Positions 1-7,443 of a DNA stretch of 7,475 bases are shown piece by piece (the first letter of the stretch is position 1; the number at the start of each line of letters is the position of its first letter). Below the pieces are notes generated by a model. That model was not told the origin of the DNA. It did not search any database and was given only the letters and a program-made list of their open reading frames with translations. Made by a program: the position numbers and the translations under genes. The stretch is from Verrucomicrobiota bacterium (GTDB lineage Bacteria; Verrucomicrobiota; Verrucomicrobiia; Limisphaerales; UBA11320): the NCBI GenBank assembly GCA_016871475.1, contig VHDG01000180.1:1-7475 (forward strand). The letters are read 5' to 3'.

Positions 1-888
1 CCATTGGTATTGAATTGGATCCGGACTGCTGGCGACGACTGAGAACGTGGCTTTTGTGCCGGCCGGAACCTTGAGGTTCGAGGGATTTTCGGTGATGCGC
101 AGGTTGCCCGTAGCTTCGAACTCCGCGAGATAGAAGGCTTCGAAACCATAGGCGTAGGATGTTCCTGCATGGGCAGCCTCTCCGAAGGGAGTGGGCCCCA
201 TGTATCGGAGAGATTCCACCCGGACGCTTCCGTCCTCCATAGGTTCGATCTGTTCCCAGCAGACCAGGGAACCTTCCTTGTTGTGTCCGGAGTTGAGAGC
301 GACTTGATTGGCTGCGAGGGATTCGGCGGCGGGGAGGAATGTCGCCGCGGTGAAAATATTTCTGTTCGCGCTCCCATCCTTGTGGGCAGCCACGCCGATG
401 TTATTGGCAACGAGCGTGTGAACACTCCATCGGTTGTTGTAGTTGCCTCCGCGGGACACAAATCCGCAGAAAGTATAGCGCTTCGCCGGATCCAACCCTG
501 TGAACGCGAGGGTCAATTTGACCGCTTGTCTCACGCCTGGGAGGCCGCCGTTTGAAAGGTCCACCTTTCCGTCAAAGAGAAGATGGGCAGGGGACGCAAC
601 TCCGGGGGCTCCGCCACGCGCACCAAAATCGTCGGGAGTGCCTCCTTCCGTCTCCGCTGTGACGACGGCGGCCAACTCTTCACCGGTGGCGATATTCAGC
701 AGGACATAGGTCTGGCCGGCGGTCCGGAGCATTCCGCGACTTGCGCTTGGGCTCGTGCCGGCACCGGGTCCGTAGTCGTGGAAGGCTTCCCAGTTGGGAG
801 TCTCTGCATGCATTGCCATGGGTAGGAATGCAGTTGCAGCCAGCCAGAGCCAGCTCCGGCTCAGGGCGGGTATTGCTTTGATTTTTAT
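1..888 (-). CDS. Secreted Ig-like-domain protein, 5' part only (runs off left edge)
   Basis: This frame is open from an in-frame TGA near 952 down to position 1 and gives 296 residues with no stop, so the gene continues to the left. Numbered from the ATA at 888, residues 1-28 form a textbook signal peptide: basic KIK start, hydrophobic core SWLWLAATAFL, cleavage after MHA. A beta-rich domain follows (about 29-262), with NWEAFHDYGPG near its start, then GLDPAKRYTFCGF and RGGNYNNRW, and YGFEAFYLAEF near its end. I recognise this as a style of N-terminal module seen in verrucomicrobial exported proteins; its function is unknown to me. From residue 265 an Ig-like domain begins (ENPSNLKVPAG, then FSVVA and YQW) and is cut at the edge. 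The start is uncertain. The only ATG codons in frame, at 819 and 813, lie at the signal-peptide cleavage region and would destroy the signal. ATA at 888, ATC at 882 or CTG at 864 would preserve it. No Shine-Dalgarno sequence is seen before any candidate. The gene is divergent from the flavoenzyme gene. The reading frame is certain; the function and exact start are not. Confidence 0.82.
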   Translation of the reverse strand, partial: MKIKAIPALSRSWLWLAATAFLPMAMHAETPNWEAFHDYGPGAGTSPSASRGMLRTAGQTYVLLNIATGEELAAVVTAETEGGTPDDFGARGGAPGVASPAHLLFDGKVDLSNGGLPGVRQAVKLTLAFTGLDPAKRYTFCGFVSRGGNYNNRWSVHTLVANNIGVAAHKDGSANRNIFTAATFLPAAESLAANQVALNSGHNKEGSLVCWEQIEPMEDGSVRVESLRYMGPTPFGEAAHAGTSYAYGFEAFYLAEFEATGNLRITENPSNLKVPAGTKATFSVVASSPDPIQYQW

Positions 889-1044
889 GGTGCGTGTTTG
901 GGTTGAGGGCTGGAGAGAGGAGAACGAACAGCAGATGACTGCCCCGTGGCATCATGCTGGCCGCAGACAAGCACCTCACCATAAGCAACCTGGCCTTGCC
1001 GCGGTGAATGTAGGAACTCACCCGCCTTCGAAGCGACAAGAACA

Positions 1045-1058
1045 GTACAAGCCTGTAC
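1045..1058. promoter_or_regulatory. Imperfect palindrome GTACAAGCCTGTAC, possible operator
   Basis: The 14-mer matches its own reverse complement at 12 of 14 positions, with GTAC half-sites separated by 6 bp. It lies about 180 bp before the flavoenzyme start and about 160 bp before the minus-strand gene, a plausible place for a dyad-binding regulator. The right half with its flank, GTACGGA, resembles half-sites of MerR-type mer operators, but those I know have a shorter gap between half-sites. No regulator gene is in the window. It could be chance. Confidence 0.25.
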
Positions 1059-1222
1059 GGAGTGTGACATGACTGATTGATTGGGCTAGCGGCTCTTGGG
1101 TAGCGGAAACAGCTGCATTTTGCAAGATCTCATTCCAGTTGCGGCGCCTCATCATGGACTGCTCTCGTTCATGCCACAGTCCTGCGGCCTCGAAAAAGTG
1201 TTGCTCTCCCGGGTTTTGCTCC

Positions 1223-1229
1223 AGGAGGG
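1223..1229 (+). promoter_or_regulatory. Strong Shine-Dalgarno sequence AGGAGGG
   Basis: AGGAGGG ends 9 nt before the ATG at 1239 and is a near-complete match to the anti-Shine-Dalgarno sequence. It fixes the start of the flavoenzyme gene. The other two genes in the window have no comparable site, so the flavoenzyme is likely the best-initiated message here. Confidence 0.85.
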
Positions 1230-1238
1230 TCCGTCGTC

Positions 1239-2615
1239 ATGAGCGACTCAGACTTCGATTGCATCATCATCGGTGGCGGTAGCGCTGGCTATGCAGCAGC
1301 ACGTACCACCGCGACGGCCGGACTCAGGACCGCCGTGATTGAGGGCGGATCCGAGATGGGCGGCCTCTGCATCCTTCGGGGTTGCATGCCCACAAAAGCT
1401 CTTCTTTACGCCGCTGAAGTCCTGCACTTGGCTCAACGCTCTTCCATCTGGGGACTTCGCACCGGCGAGGTCTCTTGCGATTGGGAAGCTGTGATCCGGC
1501 GTAAGGACCTCATGGTCGAGGAATTCGCCAGCTACCGACGGCAGCAGCTGACCTCAGGCCGGTTCGAGTTGTTCCGAGGCCAGGCCCGGTTCGTGAGCCC
1601 GCATGTCGTTGAGATGAGCGATGGCCGACGGTTCCATGGGAGATCGCTCATGATCGCCACCGGGTCGGTCTGCTCGGATCCTCCCGTTCCTGCTCTTCGC
1701 GACGTTGGAGTGATAACCAGTGACGATGCTCTGTCTCTCAAGGTTCTTCCGAAGTCACTGATCGTGCTGGGTGGAGGAGCTGTAGCTGTTGAGTTTGCCC
1801 AACTGTTTCAGAGAATGGGTGTGCAGGTGACCCTCATCCAACGATCCTCTCAAATCCTAAAAGATTTCGACCAGGATGCTGCGCTGGCCGTGGAGTCTGC
1901 TCTCAGCAAGGACGGCATGGTGATCCATAAGGACACCCGGATTCTGAGCGCGGGACGGGAAGGTGATGCCAGATACGTCGAGTTTGAACAGGGCGGGCAA
2001 CGACGCAGAGTCATTGCCAACGAGATTCTTCACGCCTTGGGGCGAAGTCCAAACACCCAGGGATTGGGCCTCGATGTTGCAGGCGTGAAGACGGATCACG
2101 GGAGGATTGTGACCTCCTCAACGATGCAGACGTCCTCTCCCCACATCTTTGCCGGGGGAGATTGTGCCAGCCCGTACGAGCTCGTTCATCTTGCCGTCAT
2201 TCAAGGTGAAATCGCGGGTTGGAACATCGCTAACCCTGATAAACTTCCGCGCGAGATGGACTATCGATTGCTGACGAGCGTCGTGTTTAGTGATCCGCAA
2301 TGTGCCGTCGTAGGCTTGACCGAGAAAGCAGCAGCGGCGGCGGGACGCAAAGTCAGGGTAGCGGCGTATCCCTTCAGTGATCATGGCAAGTCGATCATCA
2401 TGGATTCCATGATCGGGTTCGTGAAGCTGATCGTGGATGAGGATTCCCGGGAGATCCTTGGCGGCGCCTGCGTGGGGCCTTCCGCCGGCGAGTTGATTCA
2501 CGAGATTGTCGTGGCGATGGCGAAGCGGATGACCGCAGCCGAACTGGCGGCTGTGCCTCACTACCATCCGACCCTGGCGGAGATCTGGACCTATCCTGCG
2601 GAGGAGTTGGCTTAG
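1239..2615 (+). CDS. Class-I pyridine nucleotide-disulfide oxidoreductase (dihydrolipoyl dehydrogenase family)
   Basis: A complete 458-residue cytoplasmic flavoenzyme of normal family length. FAD Rossmann motif: GGGSAG at 12-17, with the ribose-binding acid E35. The redox-active disulfide is Cys44/Cys49 in GGLCILRGCMPTK, with conserved Lys53. An ATG motif lies at 140-142. The NAD(P) Rossmann motif is GGGAVAVE (178-185); the Tyr usually following GGG in lipoamide dehydrogenases is Ala181. The second strand of that domain ends LIQR (Q201, R202) rather than in the Glu typical of NAD-using lipoamide dehydrogenases, so NADPH use is possible (inference). FAD-binding GGD is at 306-308. The dimerisation domain ends with HYHPTLAE, giving the catalytic pair His443/Glu448. 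Family members pass electrons from NAD(P)H through FAD to a disulfide or other acceptor, or in reverse. The C-terminus lacks the vicinal Cys pair of mercuric reductase, so MerA is unlikely. No 2-oxoacid dehydrogenase subunit is adjacent, so the substrate is undetermined. The family assignment is firm; a specific name is not justified. Confidence 0.95.
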   Translation: MSDSDFDCIIIGGGSAGYAAARTTATAGLRTAVIEGGSEMGGLCILRGCMPTKALLYAAEVLHLAQRSSIWGLRTGEVSCDWEAVIRRKDLMVEEFASYRRQQLTSGRFELFRGQARFVSPHVVEMSDGRRFHGRSLMIATGSVCSDPPVPALRDVGVITSDDALSLKVLPKSLIVLGGGAVAVEFAQLFQRMGVQVTLIQRSSQILKDFDQDAALAVESALSKDGMVIHKDTRILSAGREGDARYVEFEQGGQRRRVIANEILHALGRSPNTQGLGLDVAGVKTDHGRIVTSSTMQTSSPHIFAGGDCASPYELVHLAVIQGEIAGWNIANPDKLPREMDYRLLTSVVFSDPQCAVVGLTEKAAAAAGRKVRVAAYPFSDHGKSIIMDSMIGFVKLIVDEDSREILGGACVGPSAGELIHEIVVAMAKRMTAAELAAVPHYHPTLAEIWTYPAEELA

Positions 2616-2704
2616 GATGACATCCGCCCCTGATTCCCACACCGATCGATACCGGCATTGCTTCAGCACCCGGTTTGGTCTAGGTTCGAGGCACCATCCA
2701 TCCT

Positions 2705-5700
2705 ATGAATTGTTTGTCTTGCCAGCGTGGGCGAGGTTTCACTCACGTCGTCTTATCTCTGGCCTTGATGGCATTCGTCTTTCACTCCCTGACTGCCGAC
2801 GCGGCGTTCCTCGGCCCCAACCTGGCCCTCAACAAACCCGTGGCAAGCTCAGGTCCGACCTGGACAGGGCTCAGTTCTGCGACTCTCACCGATGGAAACC
2901 CTGCCACCTTCACGCATCCTCTCGCTGAGTCCGGGACCGCAAACTACTACTTCCAGGTGGATCTCGGCGGGAGCTACCTCTTCGAGGGAATCCAAATCCG
3001 CAACCGCAATGACGGGTGCTGCCCTGAGCGTCTCAGCCAATATGGTGTTGAGATCTACGGAGACGACGGAGGTTCGATTGGGACTTTGAACTGGAATGCC
3101 CGGATCCGGACGAATCGATCAAACTCCGGGGTGGGAGGAATCGATGTGATCAGATCCACCAACGCGATCGGAGGCCATTTCGGGGGGCGTTTCGTGAGAA
3201 TCGTGAATCGCAGTGGTGCCGCCTACAATCCACAGCTCGCCGAGATCGAAGTCTATGGTGCACCCAGTCCTTTCATCGATCTGTTCGCGGCCACTGAGGA
3301 CGTGATCGATGCCGGGGCGTCCACCGAGATTTCCTGGCAGATCCGGGGAGCAACGAGCGCCTTCCTGCAGGGTGTCGGATCCGTCAACGCCACCTCAGGT
3401 GCCGTCACTCTACAACCCGTCACTTCGACTACCTATACGCTGACTGCTTCCAATAACGCTGGATCCGTCTCTGCCAGTCTGACCATCGGCGTGGGGGTTC
3501 GGTTGGGTCCCCCTGTGATCAGCGAGTTTCTTTCGGACAATCAGGGCGGACTCAATGATGAAGAAGGTCGATCCCCTGACTGGGTCGAGATCGCGAACAC
3601 GAACGCCTACTCCCTGAACCTGGAAGGGTATGGACTCACCGATGATCCTTCCTCATCCCCGAGCTGGTTCTTCCCTCGCATCAAGATTCGGCCCCATGGA
3701 TTTCTGATCGTGTTTGCTTCGGGCGACGACCGTCGCGACCCGACGAGGCCTCTTCATGCTCCGTTTCGCTTGAGTGCGGAGGGAGATGCCCTGGCCCTGT
3801 ATGCTCCCGGTGGTCTGACCCCCATCCAAACGATTCCCAGCTCATATCCGTCGCCCCGCCGTTTCCCGAAACAACAGGCGAACGTGAGCTACGGCATCGG
3901 AACGAACGGTCTGACCGGTTACTTTCGTCCCCCAACACCTGGCGCTGCGAATGGCAGCGCTTTTGAGGGAGTGGTGGAGCCTGTGGTGGCCTCGCCGGGA
4001 CGCGGTTTTTTTACCAACCGCGTGACCGTGAGCTTGTCGTGTCCAACACCCGGCGTGGTCATTCGCTACTCGGTGGGACGCGTGCCTCCCGGTCCCACGA
4101 ATGGAATCGTCTATTCGGTTCCGCTTCAGTTCTCCAACACCACCGTGTTGCGAGTGGCCGCCTTCCGGGATCGCTGGGCGTCGGCTCCCGTCACCACCCA
4201 TACCTTCATCTTCCCCAGCAACGTGGCCGCGGCAGCCAACATGGATACGTCCATCACACGAAACGCCATCAGCGGACCGTTGGTAGTTCGGGGATTGCTT
4301 GAGCTGCCTTCGATATCCATCGTGGCCCAGCAGGACGTCAACGACACGACCGAGGTGGGAAGCTCCTTCGAATGGATCCCGGTGAACGGGGATCCCTCCA
4401 CTCAAGCTCCCTGCGGTGCCCGCTGGTTTGGAGGAGCGTTTACCTTCTTCGAGAAGAAGAACTTTCGACTCTACTTCCGCTCTGACTACGGCGCATCGAA
4501 GCTTCGATATCCACTGTTTAGAGGCCATGAGCAAGGTCTCGAAGCTGCTGAAGAGTTTGATGCCATCGAGCTGAGAAACGGTTCCCATGACATGTCGCAA
4601 CGCGGGTTTTATATGTCGAACATTTTTGCCGACGACACGTTGCTGGACATGGGGCGACTGGCTCCACATGGCCGGTTCGTCCACATGTATCTAAACGGTG
4701 TGTACTGGGGGGTGTTCCACCTGCGTGAGCGTTGGGGGGCGTCCATGCACAGCAGTTATCTGGGCGGACGACCTGAAGACTTCGAATCCATCAACGGTAA
4801 TTGGAACGTGGGAGGCTGGGCCGATCCAGGGACGCCGTACGATGGTGATGGCACTGTTTGGACCCGGGCGAAGTCTCTGCGTAGCCAATATGACCAACTC
4901 CGGGACTGGGTGGATATTCCGGACTATATCGATTACATGCTCCTCTGGATGTACGGCGGGAGCGAGGATGAGTATCGATGTGTGGGGCCGGTTTTCCCAG
5001 GCAGCGGCTTGAAGTTCTACTTGAACGATGCCGACGGCTGGTTCTGCGGCAGCTATTACTGCGCCGCGGATGATCGGACGGGGCGGGATGCACCAGGACG
5101 TCGAGCCGGAGATGGCCCGGGGAGCTTGTTTTCGATGCTCTTCAAGGAAGGAAAGCCTGCGTATCGCACCATGCTCGCGGATCAGATTCAGAAGGCGGTT
5201 CTGAGTGGCGGTCCGCTTTCTTCCGCGCGGACAATCGAGCGTCTGGATATGAGGTGCCGTGAAATTCAGCGGCCGTTTTACGCAGAGGCCGCCCGGTGGC
5301 GATATCTCTCGCCTGGAGAATGGCTGTCGCGATGGAACGAAGCACGTCAGTACTGGCTGCTGCGACGGCCCGGCGAGGTGATCACTCAGTGGAGGGCAGC
5401 TGGGTTCCTCCCTCTAGCAGAAGCCCCGGGCATGAGCTCTGTTCCATCGGCATCGGTGGGAAAAGCCCAGCTTGCCTTCAACGGCCCGACCAATGCATCC
5501 ATCTTCTACACCCTCGATGGCAGCGATCCCAGGCTCCCAACCGGCGCGGTCTCATCCACCTCCACGAGCAATCGTTTGCAAGGGGTCACGCAGCTCATCC
5601 TGTCGCGGGGATCCACATGGCGATGGCTTTCCCCCACCGGCGGCCTTGGACGCAGCGATGTGATCGTGGGACGGACCAACTGGTCAGCTGCGAATTGGAA

Positions 5701-7111
5701 GCATCCCGACTACGATGATGCCAGCTGGAATCAGGGGGCAGGGGAGTTTGGATTCGGGGAGGGTGATGAAGTCACCGTGATCCCGTCGCACTCGGGAACC
5801 AATCGTTTGATCACCTCCTATTACCGACGGAAGCTGGAGCTGGGTTCGCCTGGCCGTTGGATTCAGATTCAGATTCGGATGAAGCGTGATGACGGAGTGA
5901 TCGTTTATGTGAACGGAGCACAAGCGGTGCGCAACTCGATCACCTCCGGAGCCGTGGATGGGAATACGCTGGGGACCCTCGCATCTGATGATGGTCAAAC
6001 CTGGCAGACGTTCCCGGTCTCACCTCTTCTGTTCCGTTCCGGGGCTAATACAATCGCTGTTGAGCTGCATCAGACAGCTCTTCTCGATGATGCCAGTTTC
6101 GACATGGAGATTGCCGGCATCGAGGCGCAACCGCTGGCCGGAAATTTGCCCGAGGTGAACGTCAACACTCTCGTCTATGCTCGAAGCCTGTCATCCACCG
6201 GTCAATGGTCCGCGCTTAGCACTCATGTGATCCAGGTGTCGCCTGAAGTATTGCCTGCTGGCTCCATGGTGTTTTCGCGAATTCACTATCATCCGGGAGG
6301 CACGAACGAGGCCGAGTATGTGGAACTGGCGAACATCAGTGTCGAGGCTGTGAACCTTCGTGGAGCGGTCCTTGGGGGCGGGATCCGTTCGGTTTTTGCA
6401 TCGAATCGCGACCAATGGCTTCCACCGGGCGGACGTGTGCTCCTCGTCGAAGACGTTCTTGGTTTCCAGAAGGAGTTTGGAAACCGCATCCCGGTGGACG
6501 GACGATTCTCAGGCAGTCTCGACAATCAATCCGAGCAGTTGACGCTCCACAATGCATCAGGGGTTCTGGTTGCAGCCGCGGCTTATGCTGACATCCCTCC
6601 GTGGCCGCGGGAGGCGGATGGTGCGGGGCGGGCTCTGGTATTGTCGAAACTCTTCCAGGGCTTTTCCTCCAACGCAGCCGCCTGGCGGGTCACCGGCTCG
6701 ACCAATGGCTCGCCGGCCGTTGAGGAGCGTCGAGCCTACATGGGCTCGTTGGATCTGGACTTTGACGGCGATGGATTTCTGGCGTGGATAGAGCATGGCA
6801 TGGGAACCAGCGATGGGTCTGCTGCGGAAGGGCCGGGAGCAGTGAGTGTGAATCTGGCTCCCTGGGGAGGAATTGAAATCCTGTTTCCACGAAGTTTGTG
6901 GGCGGACGACGTGCAGTTCGCGGTGGATTTTTCGAAGGATCTTTCAACCTGGACTCCGGCGACGCGAATGGGATCCGAGGCTTCAAGCCGGCCTGACGTC
7001 GTGATGGAGCGATGGGGCGCTGAAGCTTTTGGAGATCGAGGTTTCCTCAGGCTGCGCGCCGAAAAAGGCGAGGCATGGTGGATGCCGCTTTCGGGCCCCA
7101 TGAAGCCCTGA
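2705..7111 (+). CDS. Secreted multi-domain CotH-kinase protein with lamin-tail and discoidin domains
   Basis: A 1468-residue exported protein. Order, with approximate residues: signal peptide 1-34 (core VVLSLALMAFVF, cleavage after ADAA); F5/8 type C (discoidin, sugar-binding fold) 39-185; Ig-like 190-262; lamin-tail domain 270-418; chitobiase C-terminal-like 423-504; CotH-kinase region 529-903; second chitobiase-like segment 905-960 (TLDGSDP at 936-942); galactose-binding-like sandwich 968-1138 (RDDG at 1061-1064, YVNG at 1068-1071); second lamin-tail domain 1188-1340; EF-hand/dockerin-like calcium loop 1352-1363 (D1352, D1354, D1356, E1363); C-terminal domain with SKDLSTW to the end. CotH signatures: FEKKNFRLYFR (582-592), ELRNGSHD (622-629), YLNGVYWG (662-669), ERW (675-677) and a D-x-D pair D775/D777 in NDADGWF. 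The family founder, spore-coat CotH of Bacillus, is a protein kinase; activity here is unproven. The flanking modules suggest surface adhesion or binding of polysaccharide. No membrane anchor or sorting signal is seen at the C-terminus. The ATG at 2705 is chosen because it supplies the signal peptide; no clear Shine-Dalgarno sequence precedes it. It starts 89 bp after the flavoenzyme gene, on the same strand. Confidence 0.93.
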   Translation: MNCLSCQRGRGFTHVVLSLALMAFVFHSLTADAAFLGPNLALNKPVASSGPTWTGLSSATLTDGNPATFTHPLAESGTANYYFQVDLGGSYLFEGIQIRNRNDGCCPERLSQYGVEIYGDDGGSIGTLNWNARIRTNRSNSGVGGIDVIRSTNAIGGHFGGRFVRIVNRSGAAYNPQLAEIEVYGAPSPFIDLFAATEDVIDAGASTEISWQIRGATSAFLQGVGSVNATSGAVTLQPVTSTTYTLTASNNAGSVSASLTIGVGVRLGPPVISEFLSDNQGGLNDEEGRSPDWVEIANTNAYSLNLEGYGLTDDPSSSPSWFFPRIKIRPHGFLIVFASGDDRRDPTRPLHAPFRLSAEGDALALYAPGGLTPIQTIPSSYPSPRRFPKQQANVSYGIGTNGLTGYFRPPTPGAANGSAFEGVVEPVVASPGRGFFTNRVTVSLSCPTPGVVIRYSVGRVPPGPTNGIVYSVPLQFSNTTVLRVAAFRDRWASAPVTTHTFIFPSNVAAAANMDTSITRNAISGPLVVRGLLELPSISIVAQQDVNDTTEVGSSFEWIPVNGDPSTQAPCGARWFGGAFTFFEKKNFRLYFRSDYGASKLRYPLFRGHEQGLEAAEEFDAIELRNGSHDMSQRGFYMSNIFADDTLLDMGRLAPHGRFVHMYLNGVYWGVFHLRERWGASMHSSYLGGRPEDFESINGNWNVGGWADPGTPYDGDGTVWTRAKSLRSQYDQLRDWVDIPDYIDYMLLWMYGGSEDEYRCVGPVFPGSGLKFYLNDADGWFCGSYYCAADDRTGRDAPGRRAGDGPGSLFSMLFKEGKPAYRTMLADQIQKAVLSGGPLSSARTIERLDMRCREIQRPFYAEAARWRYLSPGEWLSRWNEARQYWLLRRPGEVITQWRAAGFLPLAEAPGMSSVPSASVGKAQLAFNGPTNASIFYTLDGSDPRLPTGAVSSTSTSNRLQGVTQLILSRGSTWRWLSPTGGLGRSDVIVGRTNWSAANWKHPDYDDASWNQGAGEFGFGEGDEVTVIPSHSGTNRLITSYYRRKLELGSPGRWIQIQIRMKRDDGVIVYVNGAQAVRNSITSGAVDGNTLGTLASDDGQTWQTFPVSPLLFRSGANTIAVELHQTALLDDASFDMEIAGIEAQPLAGNLPEVNVNTLVYARSLSSTGQWSALSTHVIQVSPEVLPAGSMVFSRIHYHPGGTNEAEYVELANISVEAVNLRGAVLGGGIRSVFASNRDQWLPPGGRVLLVEDVLGFQKEFGNRIPVDGRFSGSLDNQSEQLTLHNASGVLVAAAAYADIPPWPREADGAGRALVLSKLFQGFSSNAAAWRVTGSTNGSPAVEERRAYMGSLDLDFDGDGFLAWIEHGMGTSDGSAAEGPGAVSVNLAPWGGIEILFPRSLWADDVQFAVDFSKDLSTWTPATRMGSEASSRPDVVMERWGAEAFGDRGFLRLRAEKGEAWWMPLSGPMKP

Positions 7112-7279
7112 TGTAGAAAGATGGAAAACCCGAGTCTGTGGATTTGATCGGTCTGCGTGTTGATCTGCAATCTGCGGGACTTGGGGATGTTGATCGCTTG
7201 CGGTGGGCAGGTTTTGCCGAGGGGGGATTCGCTGTTTGAGGGCCTGATCAGGGTCGGCGTTGCTGCGCTGACAACTAAA
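7112..7279. other. Intergenic region with reiterated TCTG words, no gene supported
   Basis: After the CotH stop there is no clear terminator hairpin with a T-run. Positions 7135-7177 carry four TCTG words (starting 7135, 7152, 7164, 7171), in forms TCTGTGG, TCTGCGT, TCTGCAA and TCTGCGG. This resembles the degenerate 'CGCAGAT/CACAGA' intergenic repeats I associate with several PVC and other large bacterial genomes (recollection, not checked). A perfect 10-bp palindrome, CCTGATCAGG, sits at 7243-7252. Minus-strand open frames crossing this region run antisense into the CotH gene and are not credible. Confidence 0.5.
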
Positions 7280-7443
7280 CCTAGAAACAGGAATGGCCCG
7301 GCATCGATCTGACGCAAGATCCTGGCGAGCACGGCTTTCGTCGAACCTGACCGTATCACCTCGCGGATACGCTTCGGTTCTCCTCAAACCATGCTCATCC
7401 AAGCTCTTGCGCATCTCGACGCCGCTCCATTCCCGTTTCCAGG
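7280..7443 (-). repeat. 164-nt long imperfect inverted repeat, possible structured RNA on minus strand
   Basis: Left arm 7280-7357 and right arm 7366-7443 are both 78 nt and enclose an 8-nt loop (7358-7365, ACCTCGCG). Aligned by eye as reverse complements with one gap in each, they agree at 58 of 79 columns. The outer ends are CCTAGAAACAGGAATGG and, on the other strand, CCTGGAAACGGGAATGG (15/17). The inner ends pair through GTATC/GATAC. Eight differences are transitions. Seven of them are A-to-G or C-to-T from left to right arm, so they give G-U pairs when the minus strand is RNA but A-C mismatches on the plus strand. That raises pairable columns to 65 on the minus strand against 59 on the plus strand. 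No Rfam family is recognised. It may be a fold-back mobile repeat (MITE or REP-like), a structured RNA, or both. Confidence 0.7.

Larger units (their letters stand above)
889..1238. other. Divergent intergenic region, no gene supported
   Basis: This 350-bp stretch separates two divergently read genes, so it should carry promoters for both. The short open frames here lack start signals and protein-like composition and are not called. I see no convincing -35/-10 pair at standard spacing for either direction. The two visible features are the GTAC palindrome at 1045-1058 and the Shine-Dalgarno sequence just before 1239. No tRNA or terminator was seen. Confidence 0.6.

Noticed and set aside
169..555. 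128-codon plus-strand frame, with others at 500-709, 583-825 and 794-1072
   Set aside because: These are opposite-strand shadows of the partial minus-strand gene, whose translation has a signal peptide and an Ig-like motif. None of the shadow translations has a recognisable motif.
680..1039. 119-codon minus-strand frame with ATG codons upstream of the secreted-protein start
   Set aside because: It overlaps the first gene in another frame. Its N-terminus is mildly hydrophobic, and I considered a frameshift joining it to the signal peptide, but the downstream frame already carries a complete signal peptide of its own.
1239..2615. Identification of the flavoenzyme as mercuric reductase
   Set aside because: There is no C-terminal vicinal Cys pair, no N-terminal heavy-metal domain and no mer genes nearby. 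Only the shared fold supports it.
3842..4684. 280-codon open frame on the minus strand inside the CotH gene
   Set aside because: It is fully antisense to a strongly supported coding frame with recognisable domains. Its translation is low-complexity, rich in His, Arg and Gly, with no domain motif, as expected of a shadow frame in GC-rich DNA.
7243..7252. CCTGATCAGG perfect palindrome as a terminator stem
   Set aside because: The half-sites leave no loop and no T-run follows on either strand, so it cannot serve as an intrinsic terminator. It may be chance.
6736..7414. Minus-strand frames of 207 and 143 codons covering the CotH 3' end and the downstream region
   Set aside because: They overlap each other and the CotH C-terminus. 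Their translations are rich in Arg, Ser and Pro without motifs, and part of the sequence is the fold-back itself. The structure explains this DNA better than a protein does.
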